Shown here one piece after another: positions 24,854 to 33,423 of a DNA stretch of 64,000 bases (position 1 is its first letter; each line of letters begins with the position of its first letter). The translations under genes were made by a program, and so were the position numbers. The notes beneath the pieces were generated by a model. That model was not told where the DNA came from and ran no database searches. It worked only from the letters and a program-made list of their open reading frames with translations. The DNA comes from Lacrimispora sinapis (GTDB lineage Bacteria > Bacillota > Clostridia > Lachnospirales > Lachnospiraceae): NCBI RefSeq assembly GCF_043633585.1, contig NZ_CP141832.1:2356001-2420000 (forward strand). The letters are read 5' to 3'.

Positions 24854-25276
24854 TCAATCCCCCTTATGGGCGATGGCTGGTTCTTTGGCTGAAAATACTT
24901 CTCTGATATGAGGCGGAATGTCATACACGATCCGGTCCTCGGACACAAGAAGCATCTTTACCTTTGCCTTCATCATGGTAGTTCTTCGATCTTTGCCCAC
25001 TGCTTTATGATCAGATACAATATAATTGTTTTCGATCCAGTAACGGCTGTTTATGACAAACTGATCAAACAGCCTTAATTCTTTGATATATTTGACGTTT
25101 ACTTCAATGACGACCGGATATAGCTTCTCCCGCTCTAAATCCTCCATCATGGAAAACTCACGAAAGAATTTCCAGCGCACCGTTTCTAAATAATTTAAAT
25201 AAACCGAATTATTTACATGTTTGAAAGAGTCCAACTCATGCCCCTGAACTTCAAACCAGCACTGATTCGTTAAAAT
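24854..25276 (-). CDS. Acyl-CoA/ACP thioesterase, 4HBT hotdog fold; probable ATT start
   Basis: The protein has 140 residues if translation starts at ATT 25276. The family core FEVQGHELDSFKHVNNSVYLNYLE begins upstream of the first conventional in-frame start (TTG 25234), which would cut off most of the first strand. AGGAG (25285-25289) lies 8 nt before the ATT, an ideal spacing, while the only nearby ATG (25284) abuts AGGAG and is in another frame that stops after four codons. D16 of the DxxxHVNN motif is the expected catalytic acid. It would hydrolyse the finished chain from its carrier. Confidence 0.8.
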   Translation of the reverse strand: MLTNQCWFEVQGHELDSFKHVNNSVYLNYLETVRWKFFREFSMMEDLEREKLYPVVIEVNVKYIKELRLFDQFVINSRYWIENNYIVSDHKAVGKDRRTTMMKAKVKMLLVSEDRIVYDIPPHIREVFSAKEPAIAHKGD

Positions 25277-25295
25277 ATGATCATCTCCTGTTCCC

Positions 25296-26033
25296 TTACC
25301 TATCCATGGTCTTTAACAGCTTGGCAAAATAACTGCTTTCTTTTTCATACATGGGCCAACAGCCGGCCCCGGACTGATCCATACTGTCATAAAGGTATTT
25401 TATTTGACTGGGGGAACAGTTGTCTGTCAGTCCCTCGATCAGTTCCACCGCTTTGGAAAACGCTTCTTTTTTTTCTGTAAGCTCATCTGCCAGTCCAAGA
25501 CCCACGGCTTGTCTGGCGGTTATCATATCTCCTGATAAAATGAGCCTTCTGGCTTCTCTCGGTCCGATCAGCTTTGGAAGTCTTACGGTTCCTCCAAACC
25601 CAGGCAATAAACCTAGGGTTACTTCCGGAAAAGAAAACAAAGCAGATTCTGCCGCCACCCGGTAATTGCAGCTGAGGGCAATCTCAAGTCCCGCTCCAAA
25701 GCAGGCTCCTTCGATGGCCGCCACGGTGACCAGAGGAAGGGCTTCCAGGCAGGATAATATCTTTTTCCCCTCATTCAGTTGTTTTTCAAGAATCTTTGGG
25801 GTATCTTTATACATCCGTATCCGGTCTACATTGGCTCCTTTGCTGAAATTCCTTCCGTTTCCCGTTATGATCAGTCCCTTAAACGGATTATGATACAGCC
25901 ACTGTTTCAATTGAGGGAGATCCATAAAAACAGCATCATCCACCAGATTATCTCTTCCATTTTGAAGTCTTAATACTCCGATGCTTTTTCCCACAGTATC
26001 ATATTTCACCATAAACGCAGACTCTGTGTCCAT
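25296..26033 (-). CDS. Enoyl-CoA hydratase/isomerase (crotonase) family protein
   Basis: The protein has 245 residues. TGNGRNFSKGANVDR forms the oxyanion hole region; catalytic glutamates are E117 (GAGLEIALSCN) and E137 (FSFPEVTLG); GLLPGFGGTVRLPKLIG is the usual following loop. It is the most canonical hydratase in the cluster, suited to syn-dehydration of a 3-hydroxyacyl thioester. The gene follows the carrier-protein gene by 2 bp, so the two are likely translationally coupled. Confidence 0.94.
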   Translation of the reverse strand: MDTESAFMVKYDTVGKSIGVLRLQNGRDNLVDDAVFMDLPQLKQWLYHNPFKGLIITGNGRNFSKGANVDRIRMYKDTPKILEKQLNEGKKILSCLEALPLVTVAAIEGACFGAGLEIALSCNYRVAAESALFSFPEVTLGLLPGFGGTVRLPKLIGPREARRLILSGDMITARQAVGLGLADELTEKKEAFSKAVELIEGLTDNCSPSQIKYLYDSMDQSGAGCWPMYEKESSYFAKLLKTMDR

Positions 26034-26035
26034 GA

Positions 26036-26341
26036 TTACAGCGCCTCTACGATGTCATTTTCCTTTTCATATACCAAATAGGCAGTCTCAATGACTTCTT
26101 TGATGGTATTGGCCGGATTTTTAAGTAAATATTTACCAATATTCTGCATCTGGATGTTTAAGCTGTATTTCTTTTTTAACTGTTCGATTAACTCAACAAA
26201 CATCAGGGAATCACCGTCTAAATCATCAATTACGGATAAGTCATCCTTAAGCTCTGTTACGGGAACCTCACACTCATCGGCTAAAAATGAGTATACCATT
26301 TCTTTAATTTCTTTTTTTGTCTCTTCCTTTAACTGTCTCAT
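26036..26341 (-). CDS. Acyl carrier protein (first)
   Basis: The protein has 101 residues. It is acidic and helical, with the phosphopantetheine site LDGDSLMFVEL (S45). The N-terminus is some 10 residues longer than FabF-pathway ACP, and the C-terminus has a charged extension. It should carry extender or intermediate acyl groups for the cluster's KAS enzymes after modification by the PPTase at 16427-17125. ATG 26341 has AAAGGAG. Confidence 0.93.
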   Translation of the reverse strand: MRQLKEETKKEIKEMVYSFLADECEVPVTELKDDLSVIDDLDGDSLMFVELIEQLKKKYSLNIQMQNIGKYLLKNPANTIKEVIETAYLVYEKENDIVEAL

Positions 26342-26363
26342 TTTATTTCTCCTTTGTTTTTTA

Positions 26364-27224
26364 TTATGATTTAATATTTGCTAAAAATAAGTAAAGGCAC
26401 CTGCTTAAAATTACAGCAATCACCAGAAAAACAACAAGCTCAGAAACATCGGTGGATACTCCATTGACTGACTGATTGATAAACATGGCAATAATAACAA
26501 TGACAAGTACCATCTGCTTGATAACCATAACCGGTGCTAAGAGGTAACCAAACTTATTCTTTTTCATCAGTAAGATTCCTGACAGAATTCCTGCCGGAAT
26601 CAGAATGGATAAGTCCAGAGCCTGGATCACCAACGTGGTGTAATGTTCCAGTTCCGCCGGAACTTTTTGATGTATAAGGGGAATGCAAATTCTCTTTAAC
26701 CACATCATGCCAGCCAATACCGCGGTTAGGATGAGGATAGTTCCTACGAATTTTTCCGGAAATCCTTTGCCTAGTCTGGACGAAATATCTTCTTCCCATA
26801 AGGAGAAGAAGGTCAGTATAAAAGCAAAAAAGCAGGCAGACAAAACTGCAGCATATACGAGAAACAGCCCATTATACATTGCACCAAACGAATAGGTAGC
26901 ATAAGTATAAAGAAGGTATCCCAAAAGTCCAAGAAGGAGAAATCTGCCTTTTAAGGAGCCTTTTCCCGCAAGCACCAACGACCCCAGCAGTGCAGGGATT
27001 CCAAGAACCAAAGTTACCCCATCCTGGGCTTTTGCCTGCAATGCCATGGAGACGGATTCATTTTTATAAATCCCATGTCCATATGCCATTACAAGGTTCC
27101 CATGGATCGAACGCAGCGAAATCTCTTTCTCTCCTCCTGTCAGAAAAATTCCGCAGGCAGCGGCGGTTCCCGCCAGTATTACTATCAATATGGTTAAGAA
27201 ACTGATTGCTTTTTTATATTTCAT
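26364..27224 (-). CDS. Uncharacterised membrane protein with about eight transmembrane segments
   Basis: The protein has 286 residues from ATG 27224 (GGAG 6 nt upstream); it overlaps iorB by 11 bp. Hydrophobic segments lie near residues 5-27, 62-80, 92-113, 116-140, 158-178, 197-220, 227-250 and 260-280. A His/Gly/Tyr-containing outside loop (MAYGHGIYKNES) follows the first. I recognise no family. Being embedded between the carrier and Ior genes it may export, anchor or modify the lipid-like product. Confidence 0.75.
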   Translation of the reverse strand: MKYKKAISFLTILIVILAGTAAACGIFLTGGEKEISLRSIHGNLVMAYGHGIYKNESVSMALQAKAQDGVTLVLGIPALLGSLVLAGKGSLKGRFLLLGLLGYLLYTYATYSFGAMYNGLFLVYAAVLSACFFAFILTFFSLWEEDISSRLGKGFPEKFVGTILILTAVLAGMMWLKRICIPLIHQKVPAELEHYTTLVIQALDLSILIPAGILSGILLMKKNKFGYLLAPVMVIKQMVLVIVIIAMFINQSVNGVSTDVSELVVFLVIAVILSRCLYLFLANIKS

Positions 27225-27816
27225 CATTCTCTCCGTTTGACTCGATGCATCTGCTCTTTTTATACCCAAGCGAAAACGCTTTTAAATTAATATCTGCCAG
27301 TTTTTCCTGTACCACTTCTTTTATGGCTGTAAGCCATTTGTCCTCTTCAATTTCTGTGGTGGCTGCCAATGCTCCGATCAGAATTACGTTCACCGTCTTT
27401 AAGTTTCCGGCCTCTTTGGCATAAGCGAGGGCATCAATGACCTTACAATGGATTGGCAGGGATAGAAGCTTTTTCTCTAAATCCTCAGGATAGTTTGCCG
27501 TACCAGTGATGACCGGCATAGGATCAATCCGCTGGCTGCTTGTGATTAAGGTACCTCCAGGCTTTAGCCATTCCACATATCTGGCTCCTTCTAACAGCTC
27601 AAAAGCAAGAATCACGTCTGCGGTTCCTTTCTCTATGATGGGTGAATGGATCTTTTTACCAAATCTTACATAGGTCACTACGCTTCCGCCTCTTTGGGAC
27701 ATGCCGTGTACCTCGGAAACTTTTACATCAAGCTCCAGGTTTTGGGCCAGCTTCCCAAGAATCCTGCTGGCAACCACAGCTCCCTGGCCGCCAACTGCTG
27801 CAATCAGAATATTCAT
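27214..27816 (-). CDS. iorB: Indolepyruvate:ferredoxin oxidoreductase beta subunit
   Basis: The protein has 200 residues, normal for IorB. It has AAVGGQGAVVASRILG, VHGMSQRGGSVVTYVRFG and GTLITSSQ, typical of the gamma-type domain of 2-oxoacid:ferredoxin oxidoreductases. With IorA it converts aryl pyruvates (indolepyruvate, phenylpyruvate, 4-hydroxyphenylpyruvate) plus CoA to arylacetyl-CoA, CO2 and reduced ferredoxin. In this cluster the product could be a starter for KAS III. It follows iorA by 15 bp. Confidence 0.93.
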   Translation of the reverse strand: MNILIAAVGGQGAVVASRILGKLAQNLELDVKVSEVHGMSQRGGSVVTYVRFGKKIHSPIIEKGTADVILAFELLEGARYVEWLKPGGTLITSSQRIDPMPVITGTANYPEDLEKKLLSLPIHCKVIDALAYAKEAGNLKTVNVILIGALAATTEIEEDKWLTAIKEVVQEKLADINLKAFSLGYKKSRCIESNGENDEI

Positions 27817-27831
27817 ACCGCTTCTCCCTTC

Positions 27832-29565
27832 TTATGCTTCTTTCTTAATGGCATCAAACCTGCAAACGTTGGCACATAGCTCACACCCCACACAAAGCTC
27901 CTTTTTTATCTCTGCTATGCCCTGGGAAAAGGATATGGCAGGACATCCAATCTTCATACATGCTTTGCAGCCAATGCATCCTCTGATGTTTAAAGGTTTG
28001 TGGATCAGGGGTGAGTTTTTCAGGAGTATGCAGGGACGCTTCGTAATGATGACAGACGGCTCCTCGGCCTGTGTCTCCTCTATGATGATCCGCTCCAACT
28101 CCGTAATATCATAGGCGTCTACGGTTTGGATTCTTTTTATTCCAATGGCTTTTGCCAGAGCCACAAAATCAACGGCCTGACTCTTTTCTCCCCGAATGGT
28201 ACAACCGGTTCCCGGATGGTCCTGGTGTCCGGTCATGGCGGTGGTGGAATTATTCAGGATAATCACCGTAACATTCCCCTGGTTGTATACCACATCAATC
28301 AACGCGGTGATGCCGGAGTGAATGAAGGTGGAATCTCCAATAACTGCAACTGTTTTCTTTGAAAATTCCTTTCCCCTGGCTTTCTCAAACCCAAAGGCCA
28401 TTCCAATGCTGGCCCCCATGCATATGGACGTGTCCATGGCGCTTAAAGGAGAAAATGCCGCCAGCGTATAGCAGCCGATATCCCCGGATACGTGAAGCTT
28501 TAGCTTGTTTAAAACATAAAACACCCCTCTGTGATGACAGCCGGGACAGAGAACCGGAGGCCTTATGGGAATTCCTTTGGACAGTTCTGTCTCCACTCCA
28601 GCAATCGTCTCCTTGAGCACTGCGGTACGGACGATTTCCTGATTTAGTTCCCCAATGGTGGGAAGCACTTCTTTTCCAACGACCGCCAGGCCCCAGGACC
28701 TGATCTTCTCCTCAATGATCGGTTCCAGTTCTTCAATGACGTAAACGGTCTTACAGCTTTTTATGAATTCCGTAATTTTCTTTCTGGGAAGGGGATGGGT
28801 AATCCCAAGCTTCAAATAAGAAGCTTCGGGAAGCACTTCTTTGGAATATTGATACGCAATGCCGCTGGTAATGATTCCAATGTTCGTGTCATGATATTCC
28901 ACCGTGTTAAGTTCTGTGGTCTCTGCAAATTCTTCCAACTTTCTTAAACGCTCCTCTGCGATGACTCTTCTCTTTTTTGCCACTGCCGGAGCCACGATAT
29001 ACTTGTTGGGATTTTTGTCATATTCCCTTAACTCCCAGGGCATCGGTTCTTTCAGCTCCACCAGGCTTTGGGAGTGAGAGATCCTCGTGTTTAACCGAAG
29101 AATCACCGGTGTGTCAAAAGTCTCACTGATCTCCAATCCCGCTCCCACAAACTCCTTACATTCCTGACTGTCCGATGGTTCCAGAACCGGAACCTTAGCC
29201 GCCTTTCCAAAGTACCTGGTGTCCTGCTCATTCTGGGAACTGTGCTGGCTGGGATCGTCTGCAACCACAAGCAGCAGACCAGCATTCACACCGGGATAAG
29301 AAATCGACATCAGGGGATCAGCCGCTACGTTCAGCCCCACATGTTTCATGGAAACAATCGTTCTCGCTCCCGCGATGGAAGCCCCGATTCCCACCTCTAA
29401 TGCAACTTTCTCATTGGGAGACCATTCCGTGTTTATCGTTTCATATTTCTTTATATTTTCTGTAATTTCCGTACTTGGTGTCCCTGGATAGGCGGAGGCA
29501 ACCGTTACTCCATATTCAAACGCACCCCTTGCAACTGCTTCATTTCCTAAAAGTATATGTTTCAT
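27832..29565 (-). CDS. iorA: Indolepyruvate:ferredoxin oxidoreductase alpha subunit
   Basis: The protein has 577 residues. It contains GNEAVARGAFEYGVTVASAYPGTPSTEI at the N-terminus, the thiamine diphosphate region GDIGCYTLAAFSPLSAMD...VIGDSTFIHSG, and a C-terminal two-cluster ferredoxin domain (CIGCKACMKIGC and CVGCELCANVC). It is complete compared with archaeal and clostridial IorA. Reaction and partner are as for IorB. The reduced ferredoxin it makes is the natural electron donor for AOR, encoded 5 kb upstream in the same run. Confidence 0.95.
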   Translation of the reverse strand: MKHILLGNEAVARGAFEYGVTVASAYPGTPSTEITENIKKYETINTEWSPNEKVALEVGIGASIAGARTIVSMKHVGLNVAADPLMSISYPGVNAGLLLVVADDPSQHSSQNEQDTRYFGKAAKVPVLEPSDSQECKEFVGAGLEISETFDTPVILRLNTRISHSQSLVELKEPMPWELREYDKNPNKYIVAPAVAKKRRVIAEERLRKLEEFAETTELNTVEYHDTNIGIITSGIAYQYSKEVLPEASYLKLGITHPLPRKKITEFIKSCKTVYVIEELEPIIEEKIRSWGLAVVGKEVLPTIGELNQEIVRTAVLKETIAGVETELSKGIPIRPPVLCPGCHHRGVFYVLNKLKLHVSGDIGCYTLAAFSPLSAMDTSICMGASIGMAFGFEKARGKEFSKKTVAVIGDSTFIHSGITALIDVVYNQGNVTVIILNNSTTAMTGHQDHPGTGCTIRGEKSQAVDFVALAKAIGIKRIQTVDAYDITELERIIIEETQAEEPSVIITKRPCILLKNSPLIHKPLNIRGCIGCKACMKIGCPAISFSQGIAEIKKELCVGCELCANVCRFDAIKKEA

Positions 29566-29572
29566 ACGTGTA

Positions 29573-29992
29573 TCATTTCCTTTCGAAATGTTCCTGTAGA
29601 TTATGAATGTCGTTTACCACCTTTTGAAAATGTCTGTCCCGTTCCTGACTGACCACATGGGCTTCTTCCATGGAAAATTCAACGGATACCCCTTGGTCTG
29701 TGGCTCCAAAGGAAAAGCATCCTACCGGGGTATAGGGACCGTTTAAAATGTAAAAACATATTTTTTTATACCGGTCACATTCTATAATTTTATAATCGGC
29801 TTGAATGGTCTTATCTGGAGGGCCATTCATCTCCTGCAAAAACACCGCACCGGTTTTGATGGGCTGCTCTGACGGATATTCCACCGATTTTACCCCCGGC
29901 CGCCATATCTTATTGTTTCTTCCGTCCAATAGGAATTCAAAAATTTCCTCTAATTTACCGTGTAACAAGACGCTTGCACTCGCATATGCCAC
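29573..29992 (-). CDS. SRPBCC-fold protein (START/polyketide-cyclase-like)
   Basis: The start is set at GTG 29992 (139 residues): AAAGGAG lies 8 nt upstream, whereas longer frames overlap the GNAT gene and lack a site. The sequence runs ASASVLLHGKLEEIFEFLLDGRNNKIWRPGV, typical of the first strand and helices of SRPBCC proteins, and ends in a long C-terminal helix that closes the hydrophobic pocket. Family members cyclise or aromatise polyketides, or bind lipids. A second SRPBCC protein is encoded at 34176-34667. The substrate is not known. Confidence 0.78.
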   Translation of the reverse strand: MAYASASVLLHGKLEEIFEFLLDGRNNKIWRPGVKSVEYPSEQPIKTGAVFLQEMNGPPDKTIQADYKIIECDRYKKICFYILNGPYTPVGCFSFGATDQGVSVEFSMEEAHVVSQERDRHFQKVVNDIHNLQEHFERK

Positions 29993-30017
29993 CGTTTTAT
30001 CTCCTTTGTCTGTCGTA

Positions 30018-30950
30018 CTAAAAAACCTCATTGTCCCCAATGACCAGATTGGAAGTTTCTCCAAGAGAAACCGGACCTTTCGTCATGGGAGTATACGCTA
30101 TGAGATTGCTGTATTCTGTACTTTCGCTAAATCCCGCACGTCTGAAATATTCCGCATAAATGGTAGAGCTTAATACATTCATAAGGGTTACCGGTTCTTT
30201 TATGGTGCCTGCTGCCTTTAATAATTCTAAAAATATGGTCTCATCCTCCGCTTCCACATCAAGGATATGTATTCGGCGGGAAGGCTCGTAGTATTTAAAC
30301 ACCACATATCCTCTCACCCTGCCCTTTTCCTGGAAAAAAAATATGCTATAGTTCCCGGAGGGACGCTTGAAATAACGCCAGGAAAAGTACTCCACCTCTT
30401 TTACAATGGAAAATGATCTTCCGTCAGCAATGCTTAAGGCAAAGTCCGAAAAAGCCTTTTCCCAAAACCGTAAATTAAACGAGGTAAGGGGACTGATGCG
30501 TTCATCCACGATTTTACCGGAAACCACATCTTTGATCCTCTTCGTTTCCAGGTAATAATTCTTTGGAAATGCAGTCCACCCTACTCTCCGGTGCCCGGGC
30601 AGAGAGTTTTCATTTGGAAATCCAATCAAGATTTGAACCCCTTGTTCCCCTGCCTTTGAAAGTACATACCGTCCCAGCTTTGTAAATAAATGGAAGCCCT
30701 GATATTCTGGTGTGACAAAAACATTGTTGCACAGCCCGCTCTTTACCAGCTTCCCATGAAAGAAGGCATGACTTTGCAGGATACAATATCCAGCGGAAAG
30801 AACCTCCTGGTCAAAGGCTCCATAGACAAGATTTCTGGAATCAAAAATCCATTCATAGTCCCTCTTTTCAAAGGGCCGCTCAAAGGCAAGTTCCCAGCCG
30901 ATTATAAATGCAAGCTTTTCCCACTCTTTGGTCAGTCGTCTGAATTCCAT
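30018..30950 (-). CDS. GNAT-type N-acyltransferase-like protein
   Basis: The 310-residue form starts at ATG 30950 with GGGGAGGGG upstream. The acetyl-CoA-binding region is NNVFVTPEYQGFHLFTKLGRYVLSKAGEQGVQILIGFPNENS, which keeps the GNAT 'V.PEYQG.gl..kL' pattern although the Q/R-x-x-G-x-G/A loop is altered. A second, poorly conserved half follows (WRYFKRPSGNYSI, then YAEYFRRAGFSES). It may N-acylate an amino sugar freed by the PIG-L deacetylase, or load an acyl group onto an amine (inference). Altered loop residues leave the acyl donor open. Confidence 0.72.
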   Translation of the reverse strand: MEFRRLTKEWEKLAFIIGWELAFERPFEKRDYEWIFDSRNLVYGAFDQEVLSAGYCILQSHAFFHGKLVKSGLCNNVFVTPEYQGFHLFTKLGRYVLSKAGEQGVQILIGFPNENSLPGHRRVGWTAFPKNYYLETKRIKDVVSGKIVDERISPLTSFNLRFWEKAFSDFALSIADGRSFSIVKEVEYFSWRYFKRPSGNYSIFFFQEKGRVRGYVVFKYYEPSRRIHILDVEAEDETIFLELLKAAGTIKEPVTLMNVLSSTIYAEYFRRAGFSESTEYSNLIAYTPMTKGPVSLGETSNLVIGDNEVF

Positions 30951-30981
30951 GGCACACCCCTCCCCTTTTGTTTTACTCAAG

Positions 30982-31200
30982 TTATTTATCTGCCTCCAGC
31001 TTTTTTGCCAGTTCTGCAAACGTCATGGTTTTTTCCACTTCGTCATCTTCAATGTCCAGCTCCAGCGTCTCACTCAGTTCAATGATGAACTGAACCAGAT
31101 TCATGGAATCAAACCGCTTTGCTTCTTCCAGTCTGGAGGACGGCAGAATATCATCATCCTCAAAAATCTCTGTGGCGAGTGCCATTATTACATCTAACAT
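30982..31200 (-). CDS. Acyl carrier protein (second)
   Basis: The protein has 72 residues with FDSMNLVQFIIELSE giving phosphopantetheine site S32. It is very acidic and has the helix II recognition pattern (DSMNLVQ in place of DSLxxVE). It is adjacent to the canonical KAS III (22 bp), so it is likely the carrier receiving the starter unit, with the longer ACP used in extension (inference). ATG 31200 has AGAGGAA. Confidence 0.9.
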   Translation of the reverse strand: MLDVIMALATEIFEDDDILPSSRLEEAKRFDSMNLVQFIIELSETLELDIEDDEVEKTMTFAELAKKLEADK

Positions 31201-31222
31201 CGTAAGTTCCTCTTTTCTCCGT

Positions 31223-32191
31223 TTATTCCCTATGATTTTCTTTCTTCAGATAGCAGCCCGCCCAGGAAAGTCCGCCTCCGAAAGCTGCCAGAAAAACATG
31301 GTCCTCTTCATTTGCTTTTTCTGATTCCAGATATTCGTTTAAGGCAATTAAAACAGAAGCACCAGCCGTATTGGCGTATTTCTCCACATTGATGAAGAAT
31401 GTCTCCTCCGGTAGGTTGGTACGTCTTGCAATCTCTTTGATAATGTTTCGGTTGGCCTGATGAGTGATGATCCGGTCAGCCGCTACGACATTCCTTTCTG
31501 CCAGGGTCTCAATCAGTGCACTTCCTTTTTCACAGGCAAAACGGTATACACTTTGGCCGTCCATAGAAAAGTAATAATCCCGTTCCTTTTTTACGGCTGG
31601 GGCCGGAAGCATACTTCCTCCTGCCGGTATCTGAATCACATCACAGCCGCTTCCATCTGAAAAAAGCAGGACATCCTTTAGCTCATAGAGTCCATGACCG
31701 GACACAAGGACCGCGGCCGCTCCATCTCCAAAATAGGGATAGGTAGCAATATCTTTTGGATTCAATAACCGGCTGTACACCTCTGCGGCTACCACGATCA
31801 CATTTTTTATCCCATCTTTTATGAGAGCAGAAGCGATTTTTAATCCATAGATTCCTCCGCTGCAGACAGAATTAAGATCAAAACAAAAAGCGTTCTTCAA
31901 ACCGCAGATTTCCTGGATCCTCGTTGCAGTCGCAGGCTGTATCCGGTCCGGAGAGGATGTGGCACAAATGAGGGCATCAATCCCAGATGGGTCCATTCCG
32001 GTCTTTTTTAACAGCTGCTTTACTGCCAGGGCACCAATATCTGAAGTACACTCGTCGGTCACATGTCTTCTTGTCTTAATTCCGGCCTTTTCTTCAATGA
32101 GCTGCCGGTATTTCGGCGGAAACTGGGTCAGCTCAGAATTGGATATTTCTTTGGCAGGCAGGTATTGCGCCGTATTCACGATATAAGCCAT
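31223..32191 (-). CDS. Beta-ketoacyl-ACP synthase III (FabH-like), chain-initiating
   Basis: The protein has 322 residues with the intact triad C110 (LNSVCSGGIYGL), H244 (THQANRNI) and N274 (YANTAGAS). KAS III condenses an acyl-CoA with malonyl-ACP to start a chain. Given IorAB in the same unit, the acyl-CoA could be arylacetyl-CoA or an ordinary short acyl-CoA; the pocket cannot be judged by eye. ATG 32191 has AAGGGGGAGG. Confidence 0.94.
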   Translation of the reverse strand: MAYIVNTAQYLPAKEISNSELTQFPPKYRQLIEEKAGIKTRRHVTDECTSDIGALAVKQLLKKTGMDPSGIDALICATSSPDRIQPATATRIQEICGLKNAFCFDLNSVCSGGIYGLKIASALIKDGIKNVIVVAAEVYSRLLNPKDIATYPYFGDGAAAVLVSGHGLYELKDVLLFSDGSGCDVIQIPAGGSMLPAPAVKKERDYYFSMDGQSVYRFACEKGSALIETLAERNVVAADRIITHQANRNIIKEIARRTNLPEETFFINVEKYANTAGASVLIALNEYLESEKANEEDHVFLAAFGGGLSWAGCYLKKENHRE

Positions 32192-32214
32192 AATTCCTCC
32201 CCCTTATGTATGTA

Positions 32215-33423
32215 TCAGAACAATTGAAATTCTTCATTCAGCTCATCAACCACCTTTTTAAAACCAGGAGATTCCAAAAAGGATCTGCGGTATCTTGATA
32301 AATTTTTTTTCACATTTTTATCATTAATGACCTGAAGAATCAGGGCCTTTAGGTTCTCTTTCTGAAACTCCTTGGTATTTGCCATAAACAGCCTTCCGCA
32401 TCCATCGGCTTCCACGACTCTTCCATTGCTGGCCTGCTCTGCATGACCGGGGCATATGATAAGGGGCGTTTCATAAAGGATGGAATCCGTGATGCTGTTA
32501 AAACCTCCATGGGAAATGAACAAAACAGACCGTTTTAATACGTTCCGGTACTCTTCCAGGCTTAAATTTTCGTAAATCGTTACGTGATCCGGTAAATTGA
32601 CCTCATTTACTTTATTATTCCTGTTTCCCCCAAAGGATACCACCACCTGATATCCAAGATCTTTAGAAGCATCAATGCAGATGTCCCAATAGGTATGGCT
32701 GAAACAGATGGTCCCAAGGCTGATAAATATGGTATCTTTTTTTTCGGTGAGCGTTTCTCTATCCACAAAAGCAGGACCTACGAATTTAACATTGGGAGGG
32801 TATTTATTTCCGCCGGGATGAAACTCCCTGGAGGTCACCACCATGGTGAATTTCCCTTCCGGCTCCATAATGCTCCACGGCTTATCCACCACCTTGCCAT
32901 ACTGTTTTTCCAACCGCTTTATGATGGAATTGAATTTCATGATATAGGGAATGGATACCGCCGCACTTTTTACAAGGCTCAAGGTAAATGCCGGGGTCTC
33001 CTTCATCATGATTTTATCCCCCATAAAGCTGCTTACAAAATATACATAAGGGATATGAAAGTATCGGGCGGCGATTTTACCCCAAATGGCTAAGGTATCG
33101 CATATGATAAGGTCAGGCTTTTCCCTTTCCACCTCTTTCATCATGAAGGGAAGAAGTTTTTCTGTAAATGTATAAAATACATAAAGCAGATTCATAAACT
33201 GGGACTGAAGCTTTTCATCTGCCGCAAGCTTATTATAATAATGATAGAATTCATCCGGATATTTCCGCAAATCCACCCCGTCCATAGAATCAAACTTGTG
33301 GAAATACTGCTCAAAGGTATAGTAGATAAGGGTTACATCCCGCTGGGACAGTTCCTTACACAGGTTGAGCTGAGGGTTTACGTGTCCTGACACCGGAAGA
33401 CTGATAAACATGATCTTTTTCAA
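32215..33423 (-). CDS. MGT-family (macrolide-type) glycosyltransferase
   Basis: The protein has 402 residues. The N-terminus is MFISLPVSGHVNPQLNLCKEL, the acceptor-side signature of MGT/UGT enzymes, and the C-terminal donor site is SHGGFNSITDSILYETPLIICPGHAEQ. These GT-B enzymes add a sugar from a nucleotide sugar to small lipophilic acceptors, as in macrolide or aromatic polyketide glycosylation. The gene starts at TTG 33423 (GAAGGAG 10 nt upstream; ATG 33411 is possible) and overlaps rmlA by 68 bp, so donor synthesis and transfer are tightly linked. Confidence 0.92.
   Translation of the reverse strand: MKKIMFISLPVSGHVNPQLNLCKELSQRDVTLIYYTFEQYFHKFDSMDGVDLRKYPDEFYHYYNKLAADEKLQSQFMNLLYVFYTFTEKLLPFMMKEVEREKPDLIICDTLAIWGKIAARYFHIPYVYFVSSFMGDKIMMKETPAFTLSLVKSAAVSIPYIMKFNSIIKRLEKQYGKVVDKPWSIMEPEGKFTMVVTSREFHPGGNKYPPNVKFVGPAFVDRETLTEKKDTIFISLGTICFSHTYWDICIDASKDLGYQVVVSFGGNRNNKVNEVNLPDHVTIYENLSLEEYRNVLKRSVLFISHGGFNSITDSILYETPLIICPGHAEQASNGRVVEADGCGRLFMANTKEFQKENLKALILQVINDKNVKKNLSRYRRSFLESPGFKKVVDELNEEFQLF

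Noticed and set aside
24849..24948. Longer form of the degenerate crotonase starting at 24948
   Set aside because: It would overlap the thioesterase by about 95 bp, and GGGGGA sits directly before ATG 24849.
22398..26341. HMG-CoA-synthase-type beta-branching cassette (ACP, KS, HMGS, ECH1, ECH2)
   Set aside because: Gene types look similar (ACP, two crotonases, thiolase-fold protein), but the thiolase-fold protein resembles KAS III and not HMG-CoA synthase, and no decarboxylating KS (Cys-to-Ser) is present.
31223..32191. KAS III as the housekeeping fabH
   Set aside because: Triad is canonical, but the gene is flanked by a cluster ACP and a glycosyltransferase and no fabD, fabG, fabK or fabZ is nearby.
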